A DNA stretch of 64,000 nucleotides from an uncultured Acidimicrobiales bacterium (GTDB taxonomy: Bacteria > Actinomycetota > Acidimicrobiia > Acidimicrobiales > Bin134). Every line of letters starts with the position of its first letter. Positions within the stretch are counted from its first letter, which is position 1. A program made the translations under genes and the position numbers. The stretch covers positions 2,199,076-2,263,075 of the forward strand of contig OX638344.1 in NCBI GenBank assembly GCA_951813555.1. Reading direction: 5' to 3'. Positions 37,179 through 46,220 of the stretch are shown in pieces. The notes beneath the pieces are model-generated. The model ran no database searches. It was not told where the DNA came from and was given only the letters and a program-made list of their open reading frames with translations.

Positions 37179-38276
37179 TCAGCTCAAGTCGAAGACTGTT
37201 CTGATGCCGATGCTGGCTCGGAGGTCGTCGAGGCCGGCGTTGATCTCGTTGATGGGGCGGCGGGCGGTGATCATGGGCTCAAGGTCGAGGCGGCCGTTCT
37301 GCCACAGGGCGAGCAGGCGGGGAACCTCTCGCTGGGAGTTGCAGCCGCCGAACAAACAGCCCAGCAGCTTCTTCTCCGCAGTGAGGTACATGACCGCGGG
37401 GTTGATGGTCACGGTGTGCTCGAAGGCAGGGGCGCCCACCATTACCGTGGTGCCGCCGTTGCGGGTGGCGGCCAACCCGGCCTCCACTAGCGGGCCCGCT
37501 CCGGCGGCGTCGAAGGCGTAGTCCGCTCCTATACCTCTTGTGGCCTCCTGCACGTGGGCCACTACGTCGGTCTCATTCGGGTCGAGCAGGTCGGTGGCCC
37601 CGAACGCCACCGCGGCGTTGCGGCGATCGGCCACCGGATCGGAGGCGAAGATGCGGGAAGCGCCGGCCAGGCGAGCGCCCTGCACCACCGACATGCCCAC
37701 ACCCCCTAGGCCCATCACCAACACGGTGGCGCCTTCCTCCACTTGGGCAGTGTTGAGCACCGCGCCCACGCCGGTCTGGATGGCGCAGCCGATCACCGCA
37801 GCTACTTCTAAGGGCACGTCGGGATCGATTTTCACCGCAGCGGTTTCGGCTACCAAGGTGAGCTGGCTGAAACCGGCGACTCCCAAGCCCCGGTACACCG
37901 GCTGGCCGTCCATCGAGAACGGAATCGAGCCGTCGGGCATCGTGCCCATGAACATCGACGCCGCCGACGCGCACAGCGTCATCTCCCCCCGCACGCACCA
38001 GTAGCAAGTCCCGCACGGGCCGAACGGCGACAGCATCACATGGTCACCCTCGGCCAGCGTGCCCACACCCGGACCGGCCGCGTCGACGATCCCAGCGGCC
38101 TCGTGGCCCAGGATTACGGGAGTAATCGCTTCAGGCGCGTCGATCATGGTCAGATCGGAGTGGCACAGGCCGCAGTGGGTAACCTGCACCCGCACCTGCC
38201 CCGACCCGGGATCGACGCAATCGACGTCGGCCATCACTAATGGCGAAGCTGGCGACGCCAGCAGTGCTGCCTTCAT
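37179..38276 (-). CDS. Zinc-dependent alcohol dehydrogenase (class III-like MDR)
   Basis: NAD-dependent MDR dehydrogenase, 365 residues. Catalytic zinc ligands are in CGLCHSDL and GHEAAG, structural zinc cysteines in CGTCYWCVRGEMTLC, and the nucleotide motif is VLVMGLGGVGMSVVQGARLAG. It resembles the ADH group acting on aldehydes and alcohols in actinobacteria. 66 bp downstream of the 3-hydroxyacyl-CoA dehydrogenase gene on the same strand, so a shared catabolic role is possible. Substrate unknown. Confidence 0.87.
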   Translation of the reverse strand: MKAALLASPASPLVMADVDCVDPGSGQVRVQVTHCGLCHSDLTMIDAPEAITPVILGHEAAGIVDAAGPGVGTLAEGDHVMLSPFGPCGTCYWCVRGEMTLCASAASMFMGTMPDGSIPFSMDGQPVYRGLGVAGFSQLTLVAETAAVKIDPDVPLEVAAVIGCAIQTGVGAVLNTAQVEEGATVLVMGLGGVGMSVVQGARLAGASRIFASDPVADRRNAAVAFGATDLLDPNETDVVAHVQEATRGIGADYAFDAAGAGPLVEAGLAATRNGGTTVMVGAPAFEHTVTINPAVMYLTAEKKLLGCLFGGCNSQREVPRLLALWQNGRLDLEPMITARRPINEINAGLDDLRASIGIRTVFDLS

Positions 38277-38342
38277 GGAATTCTCATTTCAGGGAATGCC
38301 TCTTGTGGCCCTTCCAATCTCATGGAAACCTCTCTTTTGGGG

Positions 38343-39101
38343 TTACTTCTTGTCGGCTTTCCAGCCGGTGGTGGCGCCCGTCACCATGCCGTAGGGGCCC
38401 GATGGCCACCGGAAGCAATCCACCATGAGCTGGTCCACTTCGGCCCGGCTGGCGATTCCTTCGGTCACCACCGCGTTGGCCTCCCGGATCATGGCCCCGT
38501 ACACCCGGTTGGTGACATAGCCCCAGTGCATGGCCGAGTCTTGGATCACCACGGGGTTCTTGCCCGCGGCCGCGGCCAGACGGCAGATGGTCTCGGCGGT
38601 CTCGTCTGAGGTCTGGGGGGCCCGGACGATCTCGGCCAACTTCATCACTGGCGGTGGGGAAGCCCAGTGCCACCCGATCACCCGGTCAGGCCGGTCGGTG
38701 GCCACCGCCAAGGCCTGCACCGGATACCCGCTGGAGTTTGACGCCAAAATCGTGTGCTCGGGGCACTCGTGGTCGAGGTCTCGGAACAGTTGGATCTTGA
38801 GGTCCAAGCGCTCGGGAACCGCCTCCAGGATCACGTCCACCGCGACAGCCGCATCCCGGTCGGTGGTGAAGTCGATGCGGGCCAGTGCGGCCTCGGCTTC
38901 AGCTTCGGTCATCTTGCCTCGGGCCACTGCACCTTGGATGCCGAAGCGGCCCTCGGCCACCAGGCCTGGAGCAGCCTCCACCACATCGGGATCGATATCG
39001 AAGGCCACTACCGGGTGGCCGGCGATGGCCATCACCTGGGCGATACCCGAGCCCATCACCCCCGAGCCGATGACCCCGATTTTCTCTGTGCCGCCGGTCA
39101 C
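38343..39101 (-). CDS. 3-hydroxyacyl-CoA dehydrogenase
   Basis: NAD-dependent oxidation of 3-hydroxyacyl-CoA in beta-oxidation-like routes. 252 residues. The Rossmann motif is IGVIGSGVMGSGIAQVMA, the active-site Ser lies in ILASNSSGYPVQAL, and the catalytic His in IGWHWASPPPVMKLAEIV. Where the family has H-F-F-N-P this has H-W-A-S-P, so the Asn is Ser, and the protein is about 30 residues shorter than usual. The GTG start overlaps the dienelactone hydrolase stop (GTGA). Substrate range may differ from the classical enzyme. Confidence 0.83.
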   Translation of the reverse strand: MTGGTEKIGVIGSGVMGSGIAQVMAIAGHPVVAFDIDPDVVEAAPGLVAEGRFGIQGAVARGKMTEAEAEAALARIDFTTDRDAAVAVDVILEAVPERLDLKIQLFRDLDHECPEHTILASNSSGYPVQALAVATDRPDRVIGWHWASPPPVMKLAEIVRAPQTSDETAETICRLAAAAGKNPVVIQDSAMHWGYVTNRVYGAMIREANAVVTEGIASRAEVDQLMVDCFRWPSGPYGMVTGATTGWKADKK

Positions 39102-39814
39102 GACAGGTGGGTGGCGAACCAGGCCGCCATCCGAGACCAGCCGTCGGCCGCGGCCTCGGCGTTGTACGACGGGCGCTCGTCGCACAAGAAGCCGTGGTCG
39201 GCCTCGGCATAGCGCACGATATCGGTGGGCTGGGCGTTGCCCTCCAGGTCGGACCGAAGCTGCTCCACACCCTCCACGGGGATCATGCCGTCGAGATCGC
39301 CGAACAGGCCCAGCCACGGGCACTGGAGATCGTCGTGGCGGTCGGCCAGCTTGGGCTGGCCGGGGGTAAACCCGTCGGTGACGATGGCCCCGCCGTAGTA
39401 GGTGACCGCCGCACCCACTGGGCGGCTGATGGCGGTCAAAAACGTCACCCGGCCGCCCATGCAGAACCCGGTGATGCCCACCTTGTCGGACGAAATCCCC
39501 TGGCTGGCCAGGTAGGCGAGGGCGGCGTCCACGTCCATGAGGGAGTGCTCGTCGAGGAGATTTCCCATCATCTCGAAGATCTTGTCCATTTCGTCGTAGC
39601 CGGCCAGATTGTTCTCGTAGCGGTGGTACAGGTCGGGGGCCACCGCCAGATAGCCCTCAGCCGCCACCCGCCGGGTCACATCCTCGATATGGCTGTTCAC
39701 GCCAAAGGCCTCCATGACGACGATGACCGCGGCCTGCGGTTCGCCGTCGGGCCGGGCCACGTACAGCCTCATCGGGCCGTCGGCAGTGGCGAGTTCTACG
39801 TTCTCGGTTTGCAT
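39098..39814 (-). CDS. Dienelactone hydrolase family protein
   Basis: A 238-residue alpha/beta hydrolase of the DLH family, which opens dienelactones in chlorocatechol breakdown but is also used on other esters. The nucleophile is a Cys in GITGFCMGGRVTF, the Asp lies in LGLFGDLDGMIP, and the His in YAEADHGFLCDERP. A TACCAT box ends 8 nt before the ATG. Overlaps the 3-hydroxyacyl-CoA dehydrogenase gene by 4 bp, so they are co-transcribed. Confidence 0.88.
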   Translation of the reverse strand: MQTENVELATADGPMRLYVARPDGEPQAAVIVVMEAFGVNSHIEDVTRRVAAEGYLAVAPDLYHRYENNLAGYDEMDKIFEMMGNLLDEHSLMDVDAALAYLASQGISSDKVGITGFCMGGRVTFLTAISRPVGAAVTYYGGAIVTDGFTPGQPKLADRHDDLQCPWLGLFGDLDGMIPVEGVEQLRSDLEGNAQPTDIVRYAEADHGFLCDERPSYNAEAAADGWSRMAAWFATHLS

Positions 39815-39822
39815 GGCAGCCG

Positions 39823-39828
39823 ATGGTA
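39823..39828 (-). promoter_or_regulatory. -10 box (TACCAT), leaderless promoter of the dienelactone hydrolase gene
   Basis: On the minus strand TACCAT ends 8 nt before the ATG of the hydrolase, a slightly longer gap than the 6-7 nt seen at other genes. Confidence 0.35.
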
Positions 39829-39883
39829 GCCGTCGCTCTGGCTGATTGGCCCAGTAACGAGGCGGGAATCCGAGGCCTTATTG

Positions 39884-40429
39884 TCAATCCGGGCGAGGGG
39901 CGTACAGCGGATCAGACCGGTCCCGGCTGCCCCGCAAGAAGCGCTCGTCAAAGGGGCGGAATTGCTCCTCGCGCACCCACTCGGTGGTGGCCACCCGCCG
40001 CTGGATGAGCCACGGACCGCCGTCTCGCCGACACAGGTCGTCGATGAAGCGGAAGCCGACCGAGAGGTTCAGCTCTGGCGGCCCCCCTTCGGTCCAATGA
40101 CGGGCGATGCCGTGGGCCTCGCTGCGGGCCCAGTGCACGGTACCCCCCTCGGTGGAGGCCACCGGCTCATGGTCGATTTCCACAAGAACGTTCAACACCA
40201 TGTGGACCGAACCCGTGTAGCGGCGCAACAGGCGCTCGCTCCACACCAGGTACTCCTCCACCGTCCCCTCAAAGGTGCCGTGGGAGTCGGTGGCGTCGGG
40301 GTGGTAGCACGAGCGAACCATCTCCATGTCGAGGCGGTCCACCCCCCGGCAGTATCGGTACAGCAGCTCGGTGATCTCCTGCTTGGCCAGGAGTTCGCCA
40401 AACCGGGCCTGGTTGTCCACGACCGCCAT
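39884..40429 (-). CDS. SnoaL-like / nuclear transport factor 2 fold protein
   Basis: A 181-residue cone-barrel protein with the pattern QARFGELLAKQEITELLYRY, RGVDRLDMEMVRSCYHPDAT and VGFRFIDDLCRRDGGPWLI. It matches the SnoaL_4/NTF2-like group that includes small dehydratases and ring-hydroxylating dioxygenase beta subunits. The ATG at 40429 was preferred to a frame beginning at 40513, which overlaps the divergent DUF2510 gene. Function is unknown. Confidence 0.75.
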   Translation of the reverse strand: MAVVDNQARFGELLAKQEITELLYRYCRGVDRLDMEMVRSCYHPDATDSHGTFEGTVEEYLVWSERLLRRYTGSVHMVLNVLVEIDHEPVASTEGGTVHWARSEAHGIARHWTEGGPPELNLSVGFRFIDDLCRRDGGPWLIQRRVATTEWVREEQFRPFDERFLRGSRDRSDPLYAPRPD

Positions 40430-40475
40430 TGTGCCCCGCGATACGGCTGTCCGTCTGGTTAGAATCCAAAGCGAG

Positions 40476-40778
40476 TTGGCTGCGAACCCCGAGCCCGAGG
40501 CCTCATGGCACACCGACCCATTCGGGCGGCATGAGGCCCGCTGGTGGAACGGCGCAAAGTGGACGGAGAAGGTCCGCGACGGAGATCAAACGGGAATAGA
40601 TCCGCCGGGTATCGCGGTCGCCCCCCAGGGGATCCCCCTCAACGAGCCCGCCTCCCCCATCCCCGGTCGGCGGTCGATCCGCCTGTTCGGAAAGCACCTG
40701 CCCGGCGCAATGCTCTTGGCCTCGGTGGCCCTGGCCGCGGTGATCGTTCTGGTGATCGTCGTCGCTTTGCTTATCTAG
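40476..40778 (+). CDS. DUF2510-domain small membrane protein
   Basis: A 100-residue protein. The N-terminus is a DUF2510 unit (SWHTDPFGRHEARWWNGAKW), a short Trp-rich cytoplasmic domain common in actinobacteria. A single hydrophobic segment at the end (LLASVALAAVIVLVIVVALL) anchors it. The start is probably TTG at 40476, with a TAGAAT box 10 nt upstream. An upstream open frame overlaps the divergent SnoaL-like gene. Role unknown. Confidence 0.6.
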   Translation: MAANPEPEASWHTDPFGRHEARWWNGAKWTEKVRDGDQTGIDPPGIAVAPQGIPLNEPASPIPGRRSIRLFGKHLPGAMLLASVALAAVIVLVIVVALLI

Positions 40779-40814
40779 CGGTCCTCTGAATATCTCTGCC
40801 GATATCTCTTGCCA

Positions 40815-40820
40815 TAGTGT
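40815..40820 (+). promoter_or_regulatory. -10 box (TAGTGT), leaderless promoter of the 247-aa gene
   Basis: TAGTGT ends 7 nt before the GTG at 40828, the same geometry as at other leaderless genes in the window. Confidence 0.35.
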
Positions 40821-40827
40821 CCTGCCC

Positions 40828-41571
40828 GTGGCCAAGCGCGAGATCATTCTGCACGAGTACGTCGACATCACGGGTCAGGCGGCATGGCCCTACATGGAGC
40901 ACATCAAGATCCAGAACCGGGATGCCCGAGTGGGCTTCGAGCTGCTCGGCACCTGGTACACCATGGGGATCACCGCCCGCTGGCCCCAAGTGGTGAACCT
41001 GTGGGACTCCGGCGGCTGGGACGGCTGGCTGGAGCGGGTCGACCGCCTCAACCTCAAGCGCAAGTCCAACAACCTGCTCGACGACTGGTGGGAGGAGGCC
41101 TACAAGCTCCGCACCGGCGGATACGACCGGGTGCTGGGATCGGTGCCCGAATCACCCCCGTTGGCGCCGGTGCTCGCCGGCGATGTGCGGGGCACGCTCT
41201 ACATCCACGAGCTCACCGAGGTGCGCCCCGGTTCGGCCCGCGACTATCTGGCCGCCATGGCCGCCGACTACCTGCCCGCCGCGGCCGACTATGGCTACAC
41301 CTGCATGGGCCTGTGGGAGGTGCTGCACCACAACTACGAGGTGTGCACGGTGTGGGCTGCCTCACCCGAAGCGTATATCCGGCTCAACAAGGCCGCCGAT
41401 GCCGCCAACGGGTTCAACGAGGGCACCGAAGGCGATGACCGGCTGGTGGCGTGGCGGGCATCCGCCCAGCAGTACACTACCCGCTACCGGGAAGAGCTCA
41501 TGACCCCCGCCCCCGGAACCCTCACCGGCCCCAAGGCCTACGAAGACGACACCTACATCAACCGGTCATAG
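40828..41571 (+). CDS. NIPSNAP-like protein of two related halves
   Basis: A 247-residue soluble protein whose halves look alike: IILHEYVDITGQAAWPYMEH, WYTMGITARWPQVVNLWD and YIHELTEVRPGSARDYLAAM, CTVWAASPEAYIRLNKAAD. Each resembles the ferredoxin-like dimeric alpha/beta barrel of NIPSNAP proteins. No catalytic motif is seen. It lies 33 bp upstream of a zinc alcohol dehydrogenase, and such proteins often accompany actinobacterial catabolic genes. The family call is tentative. Confidence 0.6.
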   Translation: MAKREIILHEYVDITGQAAWPYMEHIKIQNRDARVGFELLGTWYTMGITARWPQVVNLWDSGGWDGWLERVDRLNLKRKSNNLLDDWWEEAYKLRTGGYDRVLGSVPESPPLAPVLAGDVRGTLYIHELTEVRPGSARDYLAAMAADYLPAAADYGYTCMGLWEVLHHNYEVCTVWAASPEAYIRLNKAADAANGFNEGTEGDDRLVAWRASAQQYTTRYREELMTPAPGTLTGPKAYEDDTYINRS

Positions 41572-41604
41572 GCAAGGCGAGAGAACAGGACAGGAGCAAC
41601 AGCT

Positions 41605-42729
41605 ATGCGAGGCATCCTTTTCGACGGCGAGGCGGCCTTGGTGGTCGACGAGCTCGGGACAACCCAGCTCGAGCCCGACCAAGTGCGAGTGCGGATCGGG
41701 GCCGCCGGCGTGTGCCACTCCGACGTGTCGGTGATCAACGGGACGTTCGGACAGATGTTCTCTCCCCCGTTCGTGATGGGCCACGAGGGCGCCGGCGAGG
41801 TGCTGGCCGTCGGTTCCGATGTGACCACCGTGGCAGCAGGCGACCACGTGGTGATCGCCACCATCGACAACTGCGGGCGCTGCTCGGTGTGCGCCACCGG
41901 CCATCCCACCCTGTGCCAGACCTCCAAGCTGGGCGCCGCCATCGCCAAACGCAACGAGACCGGCGAGGAACCCGGCCCCGGCGATCTTCCCGCCTACTTC
42001 ACCTTCCAGGGCGAGGCGATCATGGGCTTCGCCAATACTGGCGTGTTCGCCGAGGAGGTGGTGGTAGGCCTGGGCCAGGTGGTGGCCATCGACAAGCGAG
42101 TGCCCTTCACCAGCGCCTGCCTTATCGGCTGCGGTGTGCTCACCGGCACCGGCGCCATCTTCAATCGGGCCCAGGTGTACCGGGGCGACTCCGTGGCGGT
42201 GATCGGCGTGGGGGGCATCGGCCTCAACGTGATCCAGGCCGCCCGCATCGCCGGGGCCACCAAGATCGTCGCCGTCGACAACAACCCGGCCAAGGAGGGC
42301 TTTGCCCGCCAATTCGGCGCCACGCACTTCGTGGACTCGGGCCAAGTACCGGCCGTCGACACCGTGCGGGAGATGACCGCGGGCGGGGTGGACTGCTCGG
42401 TGGAGTGCGTGGGCAACACCGCGCTGATGGCCGACGCGGTGGAGATGCTGCGTCCCGGCGGCAACATGGTGATCTTGGGGGTGGCGGGCATGGACGCCCG
42501 AATGGAGCTCGCCCCGTTCAAGCTCTACCAGAACAAGTCGATCATGGGGTGCCGCTACGGATCGGCCCGCCCCGCGTTCGACATTCCCGCGCTGGTGGAC
42601 TTGTACCTCGACGGCCGGCTGCTGCTCGACGAGCTGGTGTCGGCTACCTATGACCTGGCCGAACTCGACAAAGCCTTCGAAGACCTCGAGGCCGGTAAAT
42701 TGGCCCGAGGCGTGCTGACGATGGGCTGA
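41605..42729 (+). CDS. Zinc-dependent alcohol dehydrogenase
   Basis: MDR alcohol/aldehyde dehydrogenase, 374 residues. The catalytic zinc sits in GVCHSDVSV and GHEGAGEV, the structural zinc in CGRCSVCATGHPTLC, and the nucleotide motif is VAVIGVGGIGLNVIQAARIAG. It is similar to the class that oxidises aryl or S-conjugated alcohols with mycothiol/glutathione-type adducts. An AGGAC site lies 14 nt before the ATG. The stop is 3 bp from the convergent amidohydrolase gene. Confidence 0.87.
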   Translation: MRGILFDGEAALVVDELGTTQLEPDQVRVRIGAAGVCHSDVSVINGTFGQMFSPPFVMGHEGAGEVLAVGSDVTTVAAGDHVVIATIDNCGRCSVCATGHPTLCQTSKLGAAIAKRNETGEEPGPGDLPAYFTFQGEAIMGFANTGVFAEEVVVGLGQVVAIDKRVPFTSACLIGCGVLTGTGAIFNRAQVYRGDSVAVIGVGGIGLNVIQAARIAGATKIVAVDNNPAKEGFARQFGATHFVDSGQVPAVDTVREMTAGGVDCSVECVGNTALMADAVEMLRPGGNMVILGVAGMDARMELAPFKLYQNKSIMGCRYGSARPAFDIPALVDLYLDGRLLLDELVSATYDLAELDKAFEDLEAGKLARGVLTMG

Positions 42730-42732
42730 GCC

Positions 42733-43899
42733 TCAGGCCGCCGGCGTCTCGGTGATGTCGGCTTCGAGGTCCAAGTCGAAGTACGTCGCCGGGTTCTCCA
42801 ACAGCACCTTGCGGGAAATCGTCTCTTCCACCTTGGTGAAGTTCTCTTCAATGAACTCCTGGGAGTCGGGGAACGACCCAACTGAGTGGGGAAAGTCGGT
42901 GCCCCACATGATGTTGTCCCACGGGATGATGTCGACCATGTCGAACACCACCGGATCGCGGATCACGCTGAAGTGGAAGTGGTCGAGTATCTGCTCGCTG
43001 GGCTTGCGCTCATACTTGACCTTGAACCAGTCGCCAAACAGCTCGTAGTTGTCGTCCATGAAGTAGAGGGTGCCTGGCAGCCAACTGGCGTTGGTCTCGG
43101 CAAAGTAGAACTTGATTTCCGGGAACCGCTCCAACACTCCCGCCGCGATGAGCTGGGCCATGCAGTACACCGGCGAGTGGCTGCCGGCCCGTTGCACCAG
43201 CGCGCTGGCCCACGGGCTGTCGGACGTGCCCTTGGCCGCCGATTGGAGCGGGGCCTGCCCCGCGCCAAAGCCGAAGTGGGGGGCCAGCTTGAGGCCCAGC
43301 TCCAGGCTCTTCTCCCAGAACCGGTCGTCCACCGGATCGGCGTAGGGAGTGCCGTTGGGGAAGTTGTAGAACGCCACCGAAGGCAAGCCCGCCTCGGCGA
43401 CGAATTCCAGCTCCTCCACCGCGTGGTCGATATTGGTTATGGGGGTCACCGCGTTGCCGATGAGCCGATCAGGGGCCACCGAGCAGTAGTCCTGGGCCAA
43501 GAACGTGTTGTAGGCCCGGATCATGGAGCGATACACGTCGGGGTCTTTGATGCCCTCGAGGAACCGGCTGGCGAACACCGGGGGAAACAGCACCTCGGCG
43601 TCAATTCCGTCGAGGTCTTGCTCCCGGAGGCGCTGCTCGGCGGGGCCGGCTCCCTCGGCCGGGCTGCCGTCGGCATTGAAGTAGGTGCCGCCGGAGAACT
43701 TGACCTTGTCGCGCCCGGCGATGTTCTGTCCGTTGCGGAGCAGGGGCTGGCCCTCGATCAACCACCCCTCACCCCCTTCAGGAAGGTGGATCAACCGGGG
43801 CGCCCGATCCTTGTATTTCTCGGGGACGTACTTCACAAATACGTCGGGCGGCGTCTCCACATGCCCATCAGCGCTGATTACCTTGTACTTTCGGCCCAT
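42733..43899 (-). CDS. Amidohydrolase (ACMSD-like decarboxylase group)
   Basis: A 388-residue metal-dependent hydrolase/decarboxylase of the amidohydrolase-2 group. SADGHVETP carries the metal-binding His (Asp-x-His), VLFPPVFASRF follows, HFGFG and the later FYFAETNASW segment supply further ligands, and IMWGTDFPHSVGS holds the terminal Asp. Relatives include ACMSD and resorcylate decarboxylases. Its ATG overlaps the start codon of the opposite-strand lipoprotein (CATG at 43897-43900). The substrate is not visible. Confidence 0.83.
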   Translation of the reverse strand: MGRKYKVISADGHVETPPDVFVKYVPEKYKDRAPRLIHLPEGGEGWLIEGQPLLRNGQNIAGRDKVKFSGGTYFNADGSPAEGAGPAEQRLREQDLDGIDAEVLFPPVFASRFLEGIKDPDVYRSMIRAYNTFLAQDYCSVAPDRLIGNAVTPITNIDHAVEELEFVAEAGLPSVAFYNFPNGTPYADPVDDRFWEKSLELGLKLAPHFGFGAGQAPLQSAAKGTSDSPWASALVQRAGSHSPVYCMAQLIAAGVLERFPEIKFYFAETNASWLPGTLYFMDDNYELFGDWFKVKYERKPSEQILDHFHFSVIRDPVVFDMVDIIPWDNIMWGTDFPHSVGSFPDSQEFIEENFTKVEETISRKVLLENPATYFDLDLEADITETPAA

Positions 43900-45241
43900 G
43901 ACTGGAGCATATTCGCGTCAACCGGCGTCCAAGAAAGCGGGACGGCTCAAGGGCCTGACCAAAAGGACCTGGATTGTTCTCGTCATGGTTCTGGCCCTGT
44001 TGGCGACGGGCTGCTCTTCCAATGACGACGACGCCCCTCCAGCCGCGGTTCCCACTGAGGCATCGGCACCCGAACCTGAACCCGCAACCGCTCCGACCGA
44101 GGCGCCTGCGCCCACCGCTGCGCCCACCGAGGTGCCGGTTCCAGAAGCAGAGCCGACTCCGGCGCCCTCTGAGTCCACGCCTGTACCCACACCCGAGCCC
44201 ACGCCAACTCCCACGCCCGAGCCGCCGATCGTGTTCACCGAATTCGGCAAGTTCACCGTGGGGGTCACGGCCCTCGAGCTGGGAGCAGAACCCGGCCAGC
44301 AACCGCTTTCGGTGTGGTATCCCGCCGATCACAACGCGGTAGCCGGCATGGAACCCGAGATCTTCAACTCCGCCCAAGCCATACCGGCCGCGTTTCGAGC
44401 CCTGATTCCAGAGAGCATGCAGGGTGCGGTTGAGACCAACTCCTATCGCGACGCACCGCTGGCCGACTGGAACACCTATCCCGTGGTCATTTACAGCCAC
44501 GGGTTTGGCGGTCACCGAGATGTTGCCATCTTCCTGACCACCCACTTGGCATCGTACGGCTTCATAGTTGCCTCCCCTGAGCACATCCACAGGAATCTGC
44601 CGGCCCAGGCATTCGGGACCGCTGAGTCCAGCCCTGAGAAAGACCAGGCTGATGTGGCCAACACTCTGGCAGCTCTGAACGCCGCATTCGGCGACAACGT
44701 CGATACCGCCAGGGTGGGGGTCATCGGCCACTCGGCCGGAGCCAGAACGGCGCTAGATGCCCTGGCCAACGAAGCGGTTTTGGCCGCCATTCCGCTGGCT
44801 GGGGGCGGCACTCCTCCTCCCGAGGCAGCCGACAAGCCGATCTTGGTGATCGTGGCCGAACTGGATCTCACCGTGCCCACCTACCGCAGCCTGGCCAGCT
44901 ACGAATCAGCCACCGGCCCCCGCACGTTTGTGAACCTGGCCCAGGCAGGCCACAACAGCTTCACCGACAGCTGCCCCGTCATCCTCGCCGGAGGCGGACT
45001 GGACATGCTCGAACCTCTCCTCGGCGCTGAACAGGTGGCCCGGGCCGAAGACGGTTGCACCCCGGAAAACGCCGATCCTCTGGCCATGCAGGCAGCCCTC
45101 AAACACTTGGCCACCCACTTCTTCTGGACCCACTTGAAAGGGCTCGTGGATATGCAAGGTGGCCGCCTTGTGGGGACAACCCCTGAGTTTGCCGATCTGA
45201 TCGAGGGCGTCGAGCTGGCTGACCACCGCGAGGACAGCTGA
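43898..45241 (+). CDS. Lipoprotein alpha/beta hydrolase with Pro/Thr-rich linker
   Basis: A 447-residue exported hydrolase. The hydrophobic core IVLVMVLALLATGCSS is a lipobox (Cys29) after a basic N-terminus, and residues about 36-110 are a Pro/Thr/Glu-rich linker. The catalytic domain resembles bacterial platelet-activating-factor acetylhydrolase: YSHGFGGHRD (oxyanion), IGHSAGARTALD (Ser), VAELDLTVPTY (Asp) and AQAGHNSFTD (His). The start codon overlaps that of the divergent amidohydrolase, so the intergenic distance is negative. An internal ATG at 43985 would remove most of the signal peptide. Confidence 0.8.
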   Translation: MTGAYSRQPASKKAGRLKGLTKRTWIVLVMVLALLATGCSSNDDDAPPAAVPTEASAPEPEPATAPTEAPAPTAAPTEVPVPEAEPTPAPSESTPVPTPEPTPTPTPEPPIVFTEFGKFTVGVTALELGAEPGQQPLSVWYPADHNAVAGMEPEIFNSAQAIPAAFRALIPESMQGAVETNSYRDAPLADWNTYPVVIYSHGFGGHRDVAIFLTTHLASYGFIVASPEHIHRNLPAQAFGTAESSPEKDQADVANTLAALNAAFGDNVDTARVGVIGHSAGARTALDALANEAVLAAIPLAGGGTPPPEAADKPILVIVAELDLTVPTYRSLASYESATGPRTFVNLAQAGHNSFTDSCPVILAGGGLDMLEPLLGAEQVARAEDGCTPENADPLAMQAALKHLATHFFWTHLKGLVDMQGGRLVGTTPEFADLIEGVELADHREDS

Positions 45242-45247
45242 GCGGGC

Positions 45248-46207
45248 TCAGTCTAATCCGAGGTGGCCGCGCACGAAGCGGCGATAGCCGGCTGCGCTCC
45301 AGTTGTCGTGGTCCTCTCCCCACCCGACGGCGTCGCCGAACGTCCATTCGCTGAGGCAGTTCCACGTCCACAAGTTGGGGTTGAGGTGGACGCCGATTCG
45401 GTTCACCGCCCGGCTGGTGGCCACCAGCTCGCGGCCTGACTCGTCAGTAGCGATGATGCGAACCACCGTAGGAGCGCCGGTGTCGGGATCTCGCTCCAAG
45501 ACGTCGCGTCGCCCCTGTCCGGGAACCAGCCGGGAGTATTCGCCGTCGCGCAGGTAGTAGCCGTGGATGACGGTGCAGTCGGGGTCGTCGCCCTCGCCGT
45601 AGGCCATGGTGAGTGCGTGGAAGCCGTCGCTGTCTGACGCGGTGGCGTAGCTGTAGCCGCCCCGCACGGCGCCGTGCAGAGTGGCGCCGAACTGGCTGCG
45701 CGGCCCCCACGACCGGTCCCGCATCCCGTAGGCGTCCACCTCGTAGGTGGCGTCGCCCAACCGGATGGTGCCCTGGTATCGGCCCGGCTGGTCCAAGTGG
45801 CCGTCACTCAGATAGTTGGGCGGGCACACCGCGGTAAAGGTCAAGTCCACCTCGGCCTCACCGTCGTCTTGGCACAGGAATCCGATCCGGTACTGCTTCA
45901 GGGACTCGATCACCTGATAGCGGATGCCGTTGGGCAGCTCAATGTCGCTCAGCGGCTGGTCGGGCAGCGGAAGGTGCCAGAAGTTCTTGGCGTAGCGGCA
46001 GTTCCAGATCTGGTCCCCTTCGGTGTCCCAAAAGAACGCCCCACCCGAGGTGACCCCCTGGTTGGGCCGGAAGAACGGGTAAAGCTGGCCCGACAGCTTG
46101 TGCTCGGGAGCGGCGAAGGTGAACCAGCAAGTCTCGGTCCAATACGGGTCGTCGGAGGTGGGCGGGTGGAACTCGTCGTCGGGATGAGTGGCATGGTCGG
46201 AGGACAT
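45248..46207 (-). CDS. Lipocalin-like DUF7064/DUF7065-type protein
   Basis: A 319-residue beta-rich protein. The text YWTETCWFTFAAPEHKLSG, GAFFWDTEGDQIWNCRYAK and EVDAYGMRDRSWGPRSQFG resembles the twin lipocalin-like domains named DUF7065/DUF7064 in actinobacteria and proteobacteria. No signal peptide or catalytic motif was identified. The ATG at 46207 was preferred to a frame beginning at 46426, which overlaps the divergent isomerase-like gene. Function unknown. Confidence 0.65.
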   Translation of the reverse strand: MSSDHATHPDDEFHPPTSDDPYWTETCWFTFAAPEHKLSGQLYPFFRPNQGVTSGGAFFWDTEGDQIWNCRYAKNFWHLPLPDQPLSDIELPNGIRYQVIESLKQYRIGFLCQDDGEAEVDLTFTAVCPPNYLSDGHLDQPGRYQGTIRLGDATYEVDAYGMRDRSWGPRSQFGATLHGAVRGGYSYATASDSDGFHALTMAYGEGDDPDCTVIHGYYLRDGEYSRLVPGQGRRDVLERDPDTGAPTVVRIIATDESGRELVATSRAVNRIGVHLNPNLWTWNCLSEWTFGDAVGWGEDHDNWSAAGYRRFVRGHLGLD

Positions 46208-46220
46208 GGGGTGCCATGCT

